Assembly: GCA_947493495.1 (NCBI GenBank)
Contig: CANLRN010000003.1
Location: 83,281 to 147,280 of the forward strand
Reading direction: 5' to 3'
Source of the DNA: an uncultured Aquimarina sp.
Lineage (GTDB): Bacteria > Bacteroidota > Bacteroidia > Flavobacteriales > Flavobacteriaceae
DNA: 64,000 nucleotides
In this document: positions 46,825 through 55,824 of the stretch, one piece after another
Layout: each line of letters opens with the position of its first letter
Numbering within the stretch: position 1 is the stretch's first letter
Notes under the pieces: model-generated
Seen by the model: only the letters and a program-made list of their open reading frames with translations
What the model was told of the DNA's origin: nothing
Database searches by the model: none
Program-made: the position numbers and the translations under genes

Positions 46825-47412
46825 TTATAAGTTTGATAATTCTATTAACGTTTCATAAACAAGTTGTGTGGGTAACCCCATTACATTATAGTAACTGCCT
46901 TCTATCCTTGTTATACCAATATGTCCTATCCATTCTTGTATGCCATAAGAACCCGCTTTATCCATAGGAGAGAATGTATCTACATAATACTCAATTTCTG
47001 CTGTAGTGAGTGGTTTAAAGGTTACTTGAGTAATTTGATTGATGACCTTGGTAGTTGTTGCTGTTTTAAAACAAACAGAGGTAATCACCTGATGCGTGTC
47101 ATCAGATAATGAAGCGATCATATTTTTGGCATCCTGTTCATTTTTTGGTTTTCCTAATGCTTTTTGATGATGCCAAACAATCGTATCGCTAGTGATTAAT
47201 ATATCTTCTGGATGTAGCTGCGCAAAAGCATTTGCTTTTAATACAGCTAGATAATCTGTAATCTCTTCAGCTTGTAGATGATCAGGATATATTTCTTTTA
47301 CTTCTTTTAGCTGAACTGTAAAATTCAAGCCCAAATCTTTAAAAAACTGTTGCCTTCTTGGTGATCCCGAAGCTAAAATTATAGTACGATGATTCAATAG
47401 TTTCTGAAGCAT
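46825..47412 (-). CDS. maf: Maf family nucleoside-triphosphate pyrophosphatase
   Basis: It hydrolyses non-canonical nucleoside triphosphates (dTTP/UTP or modified bases). The 195-aa protein begins with the Maf loop 'IILASGSPRRQQFFKDLGL' and has 'ITSDTIVWHHQKALGKP', 'SMLSD'-type 'MIASLSDDTHQVITSVC', and 'DKAGSYGIQEWIG'. It follows the ubiA gene by 4 bp, so the two are cotranscribed. Confidence 0.95.
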   Translation of the reverse strand: MLQKLLNHRTIILASGSPRRQQFFKDLGLNFTVQLKEVKEIYPDHLQAEEITDYLAVLKANAFAQLHPEDILITSDTIVWHHQKALGKPKNEQDAKNMIASLSDDTHQVITSVCFKTATTTKVINQITQVTFKPLTTAEIEYYVDTFSPMDKAGSYGIQEWIGHIGITRIEGSYYNVMGLPTQLVYETLIELSNL

Positions 47413-47416
47413 AGTT

Positions 47417-48322
47417 TTATTTTAGGATAAATTGATATAGTACTAATGATGAGGAAGCTAAAAAAAGAATGCTTTTTAGTAAAACACTCAATATTTTAAA
47501 ATCTTTAAGAATCTCAGCATTCCAACTTTTAAACATAAATAATAATAATGGCGCAACAAATAGTATAAGCGTTATGATTACAATAGTTGTATTATTAAAA
47601 AAATAAGTGTACATATAATAAACTACCATAGTGATTGGAATGATTGTTACTCCACTAATAAGTCTACTGGTACGTATTTTTCCTAATGCAATTGGAATAG
47701 TTTTACTACCGCTATTATGATCTGCATCTATATGTATACAATCTTTTATAATCTCTCTCATGCAAACAATAACAAATCCAAAAATGGCATAATCTAGTAT
47801 GATAAGAAAGTATACCTTCTGGGAAGCTTGATTATTAGTGGTGATTGCAGGTAGTAAATCAAAAATACCAACAGCAACAATACTTAAAGAAGCCATTAAA
47901 GCAATAAGTACATTTTTTAAGATCAAAATTTCTTTAAGATAGGTAGCGTACATATAAAAAAGCGCAGAGACAACAATAAATAATGCGGCAAGCTTTGGTT
48001 TTCCTATAAGATAAGATAGGTAAAATCCAATAAGCACTCCAATACTATTGAAGATAATGAATAAATTATAGGCGATTTTTTCAGGGATTACATTGTTGAT
48101 AAGCAGTTTTTTTGATGTCTGATCTGATTGTGCTTGTATTTCTAGGATAACATTGGCTGCAGCAACTAAACTTGTAGTAGCAATAATCAATAATACCATT
48201 CCAAATCCACTTAACATGATATCTACATCAAAGGGCATAAAAAGCCCATATTTTACACATAATTGTGCAAAAGCAATTAGTAATAAATTATCTAATTTTA
48301 TAAGTTTTGCATAGGAAAGCAT
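47417..48322 (-). CDS. UbiA-type prenyltransferase (geranylgeranylglycerol-phosphate transferase-like) with an altered first Asp motif
   Basis: The start MLSYAKLIKLDNLLLIAF (48322) is preferred; the track start is a TTG inside a probable promoter (CAAATGTA, i.e. TACATTTG on minus, 48347-48354). The 301-aa protein has about nine membrane helices. The second Asp-rich loop is intact ('REIIKDCIHIDADHNSGSKTIPIALG'). The first, normally NDxxDxxxD, reads 'VILEIQAQSDQTSKK', lacking the usual metal ligands. Flavobacterial relatives of maf operons are labelled geranylgeranylglycerol-phosphate geranylgeranyltransferases. Confidence 0.85.
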   Translation of the reverse strand: MLSYAKLIKLDNLLLIAFAQLCVKYGLFMPFDVDIMLSGFGMVLLIIATTSLVAAANVILEIQAQSDQTSKKLLINNVIPEKIAYNLFIIFNSIGVLIGFYLSYLIGKPKLAALFIVVSALFYMYATYLKEILILKNVLIALMASLSIVAVGIFDLLPAITTNNQASQKVYFLIILDYAIFGFVIVCMREIIKDCIHIDADHNSGSKTIPIALGKIRTSRLISGVTIIPITMVVYYMYTYFFNNTTIVIITLILFVAPLLLFMFKSWNAEILKDFKILSVLLKSILFLASSSLVLYQFILK

Positions 48323-48532
48323 ATGAGGGTTCCATTGATTAGTCCGCAAATGTAATAATTAATCTTTTTGTATAGTATAAGTACTAAGTATTCATTAACT
48401 CTCTAATTAGTGTGATCCATTTTTATATTTGATTCTATTCTATAACTTTAGAAAAAATAAAAGAAGATTTTACACTAAAACATCATATATTTAGATACCA
48501 AAAATTATCCAATATATTTTTCGACATAGCAT

Positions 48533-49453
48533 ATGAAAAAAAAAGCAAACACTATTATCTCTGCCACTATATTATTCTTATTGATATTGCTAATCATCCA
48601 AGCGTATTTTATATATAATGTGTATCAATTAGATATAGCTGCTACTACTAAGATAAGTAAAGAAGTATCTGTACATATGTTACTTGTGGTTTCTATCATT
48701 TTATCCCTTTTTATAGTTGGATTACTTGCATATGTTATGGGGATTGTTGCCCGACAAAAAAAGTTAGAAGAAGTTAAAAAATATTTTTCTAACAATATTT
48801 CAGCTGAATTAAAAACTCCTATGAATGCCATAAAAGGAGCTGTAATGGTATTGAGAAAGAAGGAAACAATACACTCCCCAGAAATGATATCTAGTACATT
48901 AGACACTTTTGATCGACAAAATATTCGATTACAAAAAATGGTAGATTATATTGCCTCGAGTAGTATAGAACCAGAAGAAATAAAAATCCATAAGAAAGAG
49001 ATCGATGACAAAATATATTTTAATACTCTAATTACTGATTTTAGACTCTCAGTACGCGATAAGGATATTACAGTTTCTTCTAAGATTGAGTTTAAAGAAG
49101 TGGTGCTTTATATTGACCCATTTATGCTTACTACGGCATTACTTCATATATTAGAAAACAGTGTTAAATATGGAAAAAGGGATAGCGAAATTATTTTAAG
49201 AACCTATCTACGAGATGATCATTATGAGATTTCTATACACGATAATGGTATCGGAATTCCTGAAAAAGAACAACGCAAAATTTTTGAAAAATTTTATCGA
49301 GTAACAGATGAGAATACGACAGCAATAAAAGGATACGGACTGGGACTATTTTATACTAAGCAAATCATTCTTGCACATCTTGGTACCATTTCTTTAGAGA
49401 GTAAACAGAGTTTGGGAACAACATTTACCATTACATTACCCATTGATCTATGA
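48533..49453 (+). CDS. Membrane sensor histidine kinase-like protein lacking the phospho-acceptor His
   Basis: The 306-aa protein has two N-terminal membrane helices (about 8-28 and 45-66), a dimerisation helix, and a full HATPase_c domain: N box 'LLHILENSVKYG', G1 'HDNGIGIPEKEQRKIFEKFYRV', G2 'KGYGLGLFYTKQII'. The H-box, normally SHELRTP, reads 'SAELKTPMNAI' (Ala near residue 91; codon GCT). It should bind ATP but cannot autophosphorylate at the usual site. No response regulator is adjacent. The 388-bp gap downstream holds nothing recognisable. Confidence 0.88.
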   Translation: MKKKANTIISATILFLLILLIIQAYFIYNVYQLDIAATTKISKEVSVHMLLVVSIILSLFIVGLLAYVMGIVARQKKLEEVKKYFSNNISAELKTPMNAIKGAVMVLRKKETIHSPEMISSTLDTFDRQNIRLQKMVDYIASSSIEPEEIKIHKKEIDDKIYFNTLITDFRLSVRDKDITVSSKIEFKEVVLYIDPFMLTTALLHILENSVKYGKRDSEIILRTYLRDDHYEISIHDNGIGIPEKEQRKIFEKFYRVTDENTTAIKGYGLGLFYTKQIILAHLGTISLESKQSLGTTFTITLPIDL

Positions 49454-49841
49454 TATATGTTTATGAACTATCATAATAAAAAAGAAGGTGTCTGAAAAGT
49501 AATCAAAATGAGCATTCTAAATGATAAAAAAAGACAAAATGAAGTTTGTTGTTCATAGTAACCTTTGTGGTACAACTCAATAAAACCTTTTTATGATGTT
49601 ACATATAATTCTATGTTATCAAATAATAAGAAAGCTAGATACATAAAGATTTAAACTCTAATAAATTTGTATCAAATTAAGATTCAGGAAATTAAAACTT
49701 TATTACGAGATACTAATTGAGCTTAGAACGCAAAGGAATTTTTTTCGGTATTTATTTTAACTTTTTTTTAACGTTTAAAAAAGTAGGGTTATTTGGGCTC
49801 TAAACGTTTTTTATCATTACAACTATTAATTAAAATTTAAA

Positions 49842-50747
49842 ATGATGAATTTCAAACCAAACAAACAAAGTCTAAACTATTTACTAATTTTTTTAAAAAA
49901 ACCATTGACCTTTTGTCTTTTTATCGCTGCTGCTCTTATATCGTGTGAGAAAGAGAATTTTGATGCTGATCCCATAACTGATACAGACCTCACCAATACT
50001 GATATTTTACGAGAGCTAGGATACAATCCTGATTTAGCAGAACCTTATTCTTATGATTTTCAAGGTAAAACAATAGAAGGGTTTAAAATTCTTGATCAAT
50101 TTGTTGATAACAGAACGCTTCAGGATATTAAATCTAATATTGGCAAAGAAGAAACTGAGAAGATTTATGTAAGAAACTCTAGAGTGAATCCATATATAGG
50201 TAGATCTAATAACGGAGTAAGAACAATTGTATTAAGTATTGCTGGAAGTAATGATTTACAAGGGCGTCCAATAAATCAAAATAGAGAAATCAGAATCGCT
50301 AGAGAAGTAGCTAATTATTTTAATGGTTTCAATTTCAAAATACGATTTGAGGTGGTTACAAGAAATAATAACTTTGATACTCGTGTTTTTATTCTTAATG
50401 GGAGAGATGGACTTGGTGCTAGTCCAAGAGGAGGAAATCCTGGAAATCGAATCGAAGTAGGTAGAAATGTATCTAATCAACAATTTAGAGGACAACTTTT
50501 GCACGAAATGATGCATACTATAGGATTTAGACATTCTGATTTTAGAACTAGAAGAAGTTGTGCTGGGGTAAATCCTAGTCAAGTTTTTGATGAAAATGGT
50601 GGATGTTGTCCTATCGATCAAGTGTATATTCCAGGAACTGATGTTAATGGAAATACTCTTAATTCTGTTGTTACAGCTTGTTATGTAGGCAACTTTAACC
50701 TTACTGTAGAAGACTGGGTAGCATTAAATCACATTTACAGAAGATAG
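49842..50747 (+). CDS. Secreted zinc metalloprotease of the HEIGH (M57-like) type
   Basis: The 301-aa lipoprotein (signal ending 'FIAAALISCEKENFD') carries the zinc motif 'HEMMHTIGFRHSD' (HExxHxxGFxHxD, about residues 221-233), characteristic of dual-action HEIGH metallopeptidases. A Cys-rich loop follows ('RRSCAGVNPSQVFDENGGCCP'), then the end 'NLTVEDWVALNHIYR'. It is probably surface-exposed and may act in nutrition or defence; substrate unknown. Single-gene unit. Confidence 0.86.
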   Translation: MMNFKPNKQSLNYLLIFLKKPLTFCLFIAAALISCEKENFDADPITDTDLTNTDILRELGYNPDLAEPYSYDFQGKTIEGFKILDQFVDNRTLQDIKSNIGKEETEKIYVRNSRVNPYIGRSNNGVRTIVLSIAGSNDLQGRPINQNREIRIAREVANYFNGFNFKIRFEVVTRNNNFDTRVFILNGRDGLGASPRGGNPGNRIEVGRNVSNQQFRGQLLHEMMHTIGFRHSDFRTRRSCAGVNPSQVFDENGGCCPIDQVYIPGTDVNGNTLNSVVTACYVGNFNLTVEDWVALNHIYRR

Positions 50748-50816
50748 TTTATGTAGTTTTAAACTATAGAAGAAGAGGTTGTCTGAAAAGTTTAAGAATC
50801 TTATAATTATCAATTT

Positions 50817-50869
50817 TAGCTTGTCGAAGATATTTTGAAAACCAGAATATTAAAAACTTCGACAAGCTA
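50817..50869. repeat. Perfect 13-bp hairpin with the CTTCGACAAGCT motif
   Basis: TAGCTTGTCGAAG and CTTCGACAAGCTA flank a 27-nt loop. The CTTCGACAAGCT sequence is, to my knowledge, a recurrent intergenic repeat in Flavobacteria. It sits about 70 bp after the protease gene and could also act as terminator. The remaining gap to 51241 contains one dispersed repeat and otherwise nothing I can name. Confidence 0.65.
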
Positions 50870-51133
50870 TTTGTATTAAAAATTAGAATCGTCTGTAAAA
50901 AAGAGATTTTTTTTGAGTTAATTAAACCCAGATTCATAGACATTTTTTGACTGTAACATAAAGTTTCTAACTGGTAAGCAGCTTCTACGTTTCAAATTGT
51001 CCTATTGAAATTTTATCGTTAAAAATGAAATACACGGAGCGTAAAAATTAAATTTCTTAAGAGTAGTAGTTACTCTTATTCGCAGCCATCTGACTCATAA
51101 CGAAGTTCTAACACATAATCTGGGTTAAAATCA

Positions 51134-51170
51134 AAAAGCTAATGACTAAAAACTAAATGCTTATAAATGT
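51134..51170 (-). repeat. Dispersed 37-bp repeat D, copy 1
   Basis: On the minus strand ACATTTATAAGCATTTAGTT and the next 17 bases match 55527-55563 (plus) at 34 of 37 positions. Unknown role. Confidence 0.6.
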
Positions 51171-51241
51171 TCAATACTTTATAGAAGCTAAAGCGAAATG
51201 CACTAAAGTACATAGTTTTAATTATTCCCGAGACCAATAAA

Positions 51242-51715
51242 TTAACGGTGATGATAGGGTTCGTTTCTTAGAATTGTAAACCCTCTGTATAATTGTTCTA
51301 TAAAAAACAAACGAATCATCTGATGAGAGAATGTCATTTTTGATAATGAAAGCTTAGCATTTGCTCTATCATATATTTCGGGACTAAACCCATAAGGACC
51401 TCCGATTACGAATATTAATTGCTTAATTCCACTATTCATATACTTTTGTAAAAAAACAGAAAAATCAACAGAATCATATTGTTTTCCTTTTTCATCCAAT
51501 AATATCAATATATCAGAAGGTCTAGTTTTGCTTAAAATTAAGGCTCCTTCTTTATCTTTTTGCTGTACTTCACTGAGGTTTTTAGAATTCTTAATATCTG
51601 GGATGATTTCAAAAGTAAACTTCGTATAAAACCCTAATCTCTTGATATATTCTGCAATGAGGTCTTGTAGTTGTTTATGATCTGTTTTACCTATTGCTAC
51701 TAATTTAATTGTCAT
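51242..51715 (-). CDS. rlmH: 23S rRNA (pseudouridine1915-N3)-methyltransferase RlmH
   Basis: This SPOUT-class enzyme methylates pseudouridine 1915 in helix 69 of 23S rRNA. The 157-aa protein has 'DILILLDEKGKQYDSVDFSVFLQKY', the SAM knot 'LIFVIGGPYGFSPEIYDRA' and the C-terminal family motif 'LSKMTFSHQMIRLFFIEQLYRGFTILRNEPYHH'. It is divergent from nadC. Confidence 0.96.
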   Translation of the reverse strand: MTIKLVAIGKTDHKQLQDLIAEYIKRLGFYTKFTFEIIPDIKNSKNLSEVQQKDKEGALILSKTRPSDILILLDEKGKQYDSVDFSVFLQKYMNSGIKQLIFVIGGPYGFSPEIYDRANAKLSLSKMTFSHQMIRLFFIEQLYRGFTILRNEPYHHR

Positions 51716-51799
51716 TGATATCGTTTCTTAATGGACTTTGAGCTTCTGACTTCATACTTCCAACATCTTTTCCTACTTTAGCAAAAATAACCATTCGAT

Positions 51800-52657
51800 A
51801 TGATTACAAAAACTCAATTTGATAAAGAAATTGAATTAATAATTGCCAATGCTATACGAGAAGATGTAGGGGATGGAGATCATAGTTCATTAGCATGTAT
51901 TCCAGATTCTGTTAATGGAAAAGCTAAATTATTAATAAAAGATGAAGGCATATTAGCAGGAGTAGCGTTTGCTAAAGCAGTTTTTCATTATGTAGATCCT
52001 TCTGTAGTGATTGATATACTTATTAATGATGGTAACAAGGTTAAATATGGGGATATCGCTTTTTATGTCTCTGGGAGCTCACAATCTATTCTTAAAGCTG
52101 AGCGATTGGTTCTCAATGCAATGCAGCGAATGAGTGCTATTGCTACAAAAACAAATCATTTTGTACAATTACTAGAAGGTACTGGAACTAAAATTTTAGA
52201 CACCAGAAAAACGACACCAGGCATTAGAGCATTAGAAAAATGGGCCGTAAAAATAGGGGGAGGAGAGAACCATAGATTTGCACTATATGATATGATTATG
52301 CTTAAAGATAATCATATTGATTTTGCTGGGGGCATTACACCAGCTATAGAAAAAACAAAAAAATATCTTAAGGATACTCACAAAGATTTAAAAATAATTG
52401 TCGAGGCTAGAAATCTTAAAGAGATCGAAGAAATTCTTAAAACTCCCGGTGTTTATCGTATCTTGATAGATAATTTTAATTACGAAGATACCAGAAAAGC
52501 TGTACAGCTAATAGGAGATAGTTGTCTCACAGAATCTAGTGGAGGGATTAATGAAAAAACACTAAGAAAATATGCCGAATGCGGAGTTAATTACATTAGT
52601 AGTGGTGCATTGACTCATTCTGTATATAATTTAGATTTAAGCCTGAAAGCTGTATAG
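51800..52657 (+). CDS. nadC: Nicotinate-nucleotide pyrophosphorylase (carboxylating)
   Basis: It converts quinolinate and PRPP to nicotinate mononucleotide in NAD synthesis. The 285-aa protein shows 'AIREDVGDGDHSSLACIP', 'ERLVLNAMQRMSAIATKT', 'ILDTRKTTPGIRALEKWAVKIGGGENHRFALYDMIMLKDNHI' and 'VEARNLKEIEEIL'. The next gene begins 3 bp after its stop. nadA and nadB are not in the window. Confidence 0.96.
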   Translation: MITKTQFDKEIELIIANAIREDVGDGDHSSLACIPDSVNGKAKLLIKDEGILAGVAFAKAVFHYVDPSVVIDILINDGNKVKYGDIAFYVSGSSQSILKAERLVLNAMQRMSAIATKTNHFVQLLEGTGTKILDTRKTTPGIRALEKWAVKIGGGENHRFALYDMIMLKDNHIDFAGGITPAIEKTKKYLKDTHKDLKIIVEARNLKEIEEILKTPGVYRILIDNFNYEDTRKAVQLIGDSCLTESSGGINEKTLRKYAECGVNYISSGALTHSVYNLDLSLKAV

Positions 52658-52660
52658 TAT

Positions 52661-53578
52661 ATGTCTAAACCTATAGAAGATAAGCTTGAAAAAATACCAA
52701 TTATTAATATAGTACTGAAAATTGGAAAAAAAATAATTCTTCCTGGTTTCGAAGGACTTTCTCTTTATGATCTAATAGAAATTTATACAATAGGCATTCT
52801 CAAAGGCACATTTTCTGCTAGAGCAAGTGCTATATCGTGGAGTTTTTTTTTATCCTTATTCCCATTTTTACTATTTCTACTTAATTTGATTCCATATGTT
52901 CCGATAGAAAAATTCGATATCCGATTTTATGAGTTTATCGATTCTGCTCTACCAGATCAATCAAAACTGTTTTTTAAAGAAATATTTGATGACATATCTT
53001 CTAATCCTAGAGGTGGATTACTATCCACTGTGTTTATTTTATCCATATTCTTAATGACTAATGGAATTAATGCTGTTTTTTCTGGTTTTGAGTATTCTTA
53101 TCACGTTACATTAAATAGAAATTTTATTAAGCAATATATAATAGCACTAGGGGTTTCATTAATTGTGGCATCTTTATTGTTAATTACGGTAATAGTGACA
53201 TTATATTTTAGTTATTTATTAGAAAACTTACAAGAAATGGGAGTTGTAGATAATACCATATTTTGGCTACAATTAGGTAGATATGGATTATTTGTTTTAA
53301 TGATTTTTTTGGTTGTAGCTACTCTTTTCTATTTTGGTACAACTGAAGGGAAAATGAATAGGTTTTTTTCTCCAGGAGCCTTTATGACTACATTACTTAT
53401 AATTATTACGACATATTTATTTGGTATTTATATCGATAACTTTTCTAATTATAATAAACTATACGGATCTATAGGAGCGATGCTTATTCTTATGTTATAC
53501 ATATGGTTAAATGCTAATCTCTTGTTACTCGGTTTCGAATTAAATGCATCACTTATAAAATTGAGAAAGAATTTTTAA
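52661..53578 (+). CDS. YihY/BrkB family inner-membrane protein
   Basis: The 305-aa protein has about six membrane helices and the family signature 'ARASAISWSFFLSLFPFLLFLLNLIPYVP' and 'YGSIGAMLILMLYIWLNANLLLLGFELNASL'. BrkB/YihY proteins have no settled function. It is coupled to nadC (3-bp gap). Confidence 0.92.
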   Translation: MSKPIEDKLEKIPIINIVLKIGKKIILPGFEGLSLYDLIEIYTIGILKGTFSARASAISWSFFLSLFPFLLFLLNLIPYVPIEKFDIRFYEFIDSALPDQSKLFFKEIFDDISSNPRGGLLSTVFILSIFLMTNGINAVFSGFEYSYHVTLNRNFIKQYIIALGVSLIVASLLLITVIVTLYFSYLLENLQEMGVVDNTIFWLQLGRYGLFVLMIFLVVATLFYFGTTEGKMNRFFSPGAFMTTLLIIITTYLFGIYIDNFSNYNKLYGSIGAMLILMLYIWLNANLLLLGFELNASLIKLRKNF

Positions 53579-53613
53579 TATATTTATAGAAAGTACAATT
53601 TAATTGAATACAA

Positions 53614-54180
53614 ATGAGAAAAATAAATTTACTAATTAGCATCATTATACTTGCAGTAACAATGACAGAAGCACAAGTCAAAGTTGGGGATGCCACACTA
53701 CCTAGTACAGTGACATTTAATGATGAAAATCTAATAATTAATGGAGCTGGCTTAAGAGAAAAGTTCTTTTTTGATATCTATGCAGGTGGATTATACCTGA
53801 AGAAAAAGAATAACAAAGCTAATGCGATTGCTGCTTCAGATGAAACCATGGCAATAAAACTACATATATTATCTGGTATGATGTCTAGAAGTAAAATGGA
53901 ATCTGCCTTAAGAGATGGTTTTAAAAAAGCAACGAATAATAATACCAAAGCTTTAGATAAAAGAATAAATCGTTTTGTAGGATACATCAAAGAAGAGATC
54001 GAAGAAGGACAAATATATGATATTGTATATGAAAAAGGAAAAGGAAGTGTCATATATAAAAATGGTGTCGAAAAAGGATTTGTAGAAGGCTTGGATTTTA
54101 AACAAGCTTTATTTAATATATGGATAGGTGATAAACCTGCTGATAAAGGTCTTAAAAATGAAATGTTAGGTGATTATTAG
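53614..54180 (+). CDS. Secreted chalcone-isomerase-like protein, paralogue 1
   Basis: The 188-aa protein has a signal peptide ('LISIIILAVTMTEAQ') and a chalcone-isomerase-like domain (PF16036 type): 'VKVGDATLPSTVTFNDENLIINGAGLREKFFFDIYAGGLYLKKK', 'DETMAIKLHILSGMMSRSKMESALRDGFKKATNNN'. Bacterial members are not known to isomerise flavonoids. It is the first of three tandem paralogues. It lies 35 bp after the YihY gene. Confidence 0.85.
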   Translation: MRKINLLISIIILAVTMTEAQVKVGDATLPSTVTFNDENLIINGAGLREKFFFDIYAGGLYLKKKNNKANAIAASDETMAIKLHILSGMMSRSKMESALRDGFKKATNNNTKALDKRINRFVGYIKEEIEEGQIYDIVYEKGKGSVIYKNGVEKGFVEGLDFKQALFNIWIGDKPADKGLKNEMLGDY

Positions 54181-54315
54181 GATGAAAGGATTGTTTTTAA
54201 CGATTAAATGTAAGTTTTTACCTTTTTTGCTATGCTTGCATAGTGAAAAATAGTATATTCGCACAAAAATAATCTTAATTACTAATTTACCCCCAATAAT
54301 ATCCTTAATTGAAAA

Positions 54316-54879
54316 ATGAAAAAAACTATTTTAGTATTAATTGCATTAGTTTCTTTAACTGTTACTAAAGCGCAAATTAGAGTTGGAAAAGCTATATTAC
54401 CATATGAAGAAACTTATGGAGGAGTAGAACTTAAATTAAATGGAGCTGGAATAAGAGAAATGTTATGGATTGATCTTTATGCAGGTGGACTTTACCTAAA
54501 GAAAAAAAGTAAAAATCCACTAGAAATATTAGATGCAGATGAAACTATGTTCATAAAACTCAATATAGTCTCAGATCTAGTGACTCAAAAAAAAATGATT
54601 AAAGCTGTAAAAGATGGTTTTAGAAAAGCAACTTTTGGCAATACAAAATCTCTAGATGAACGAATTAACAAGTTCATAAAATTCTTTAATGAACCTATCA
54701 TAAAAAATGATATTTTTGATATCGTGTACATAAAAGATGTAGGAGTTAAAGCTTTTAAAAATGAAAAAGAACTCGGAGTGATAGAAGGAAGAGATTTTAA
54801 ATATGCTCTCTTTAAAATATGGCTGGGAGATGAACCTGCTAGTGAAGCTATTAAAAAGGGGATGCTAGGGTTGCAGTAA
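54316..54879 (+). CDS. Secreted chalcone-isomerase-like protein, paralogue 2
   Basis: This 187-aa signal-peptide protein ('TILVLIALVSLTVTKAQ') aligns with its neighbours throughout: 'IRVGKAILPYEETYGGVELKLNGAGIREMLWIDLYAGGLYLKKKS', 'EGRDFKYALFKIWLGDEPASEAIKKGMLG'. The C-terminal block is almost identical to paralogue 3, so these two share a later duplication than paralogue 1. Confidence 0.85.
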   Translation: MKKTILVLIALVSLTVTKAQIRVGKAILPYEETYGGVELKLNGAGIREMLWIDLYAGGLYLKKKSKNPLEILDADETMFIKLNIVSDLVTQKKMIKAVKDGFRKATFGNTKSLDERINKFIKFFNEPIIKNDIFDIVYIKDVGVKAFKNEKELGVIEGRDFKYALFKIWLGDEPASEAIKKGMLGLQ

Positions 54880-54954
54880 TTTAATTAAAGTGTTTTATCC
54901 AATAAAAAAATATTAATTAATAGCTATTTAAGCTATACAATATGGGCTATAACT

Positions 54955-54990
54955 AAAACTATCTGTATGTCTATTATAGATAGTTTTTTT
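54955..54990 (+). terminator. Intrinsic terminator after chalcone-isomerase-like paralogue 2
   Basis: AAAACTATCT and AGATAGTTTT pair around a 13-nt loop and are followed by a T-run. Confidence 0.8.
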
Positions 54991-55053
54991 CTGCCAAATA
55001 TCTAATTTGGTATAAGGCGTGATTGAAAAATAACTATTATAACTATTCTATAT

Positions 55054-55485
55054 ATGTCATTTATAAAAAAAATAGTATGTCTTGTATGCATATTCCTAGC
55101 AATAAATATACAAGCACAACAAGAAATAATCGGTAAATGGAAAACCATAGATGATACTACGGGAGAAGCTAGATCTATTGTAGATATATATACTAAATCA
55201 GGTAAAATTTATGGCAAGATCATCAAAATATTAAAAGAGTCTGATAGAAAACAACTATGTACAGAATGTAAAGGTTCCAACTATAATAAACCTGTAGAGG
55301 GTATGGTCATTATCAATGGATTAGAAAAAAATGGCACTGAATATAAAAATGGAACAATTCTAGATCCAGAGAATGGAAAAGTATATACGTGTAAAATATG
55401 GGTGGATAAAGATAAACCCACATTATTGAATGTGAGAGGGTATATAGCTTTTTTATATCGAACTCAAGAATGGGTTAGAGATTAA
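55054..55485 (+). CDS. DUF2147 family secreted protein
   Basis: The 143-aa protein has a signal peptide ('IVCLVCIFLAINIQAQQ') and a DUF2147 lipocalin-like beta-barrel: 'IIGKWKTIDDTTGEARSIVDIYTKSGKIYGKI', 'CTECKGSNYNKPVEGMVIINGLEKNG', 'GTILDPENGKVYTCKIWV', 'LNVRGYIAFLYRTQEWVR'. Function of DUF2147 is unknown. It is inserted between chalcone-isomerase-like paralogues 2 and 3. Confidence 0.88.
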   Translation: MSFIKKIVCLVCIFLAINIQAQQEIIGKWKTIDDTTGEARSIVDIYTKSGKIYGKIIKILKESDRKQLCTECKGSNYNKPVEGMVIINGLEKNGTEYKNGTILDPENGKVYTCKIWVDKDKPTLLNVRGYIAFLYRTQEWVRD

Positions 55486-55526
55486 TTTTTATCAAGTGTA
55501 TTGATATAACTTCTAAAAATTGTTAA

Positions 55527-55563
55527 ACATTTATAAGCATTCAGTTTTCAGTCATAAGCTTTT
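55527..55563 (+). repeat. Dispersed 37-bp repeat D, copy 2
   Basis: ACATTTATAAGCATTCAGTT and the next 17 bases match the reverse complement of 51134-51170 at 34 of 37 positions. A further partial unit 'ataagctttcagtccttag' lies about 90 bp downstream. The 339-bp gap 55486-55824 holds no gene. Confidence 0.6.
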
Positions 55564-55824
55564 AATTTTTTAATAATAGCTAATGGCAAACTACTATAAG
55601 CTGATATCGATGTAGCTTACTTTAGTCAGATTTAAAAAACCTATAAGCTTTCAGTCCTTAGTGGTTTGGCTAAACTTTTTTATTCTAACATAAAAACAGA
55701 GAATGTTGTATTATATCGAACTGAACAAGCATAGGCTTTCGTGTTTGTAAAATTTTAACAATTTAGCTGTTAGGTTGTTAATTTTTTCGCAACTAAGCTC
55801 TTGTAATGTAAAAAACTAATTGAA

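Noticed and set aside
46940-46965. Apparent element A terminal repeat (gaacccgctttatccatagg) inside maf
   Set aside because: These bases encode the conserved Maf segment MDKAGSYG on the other strand, so the likeness is coincidence.
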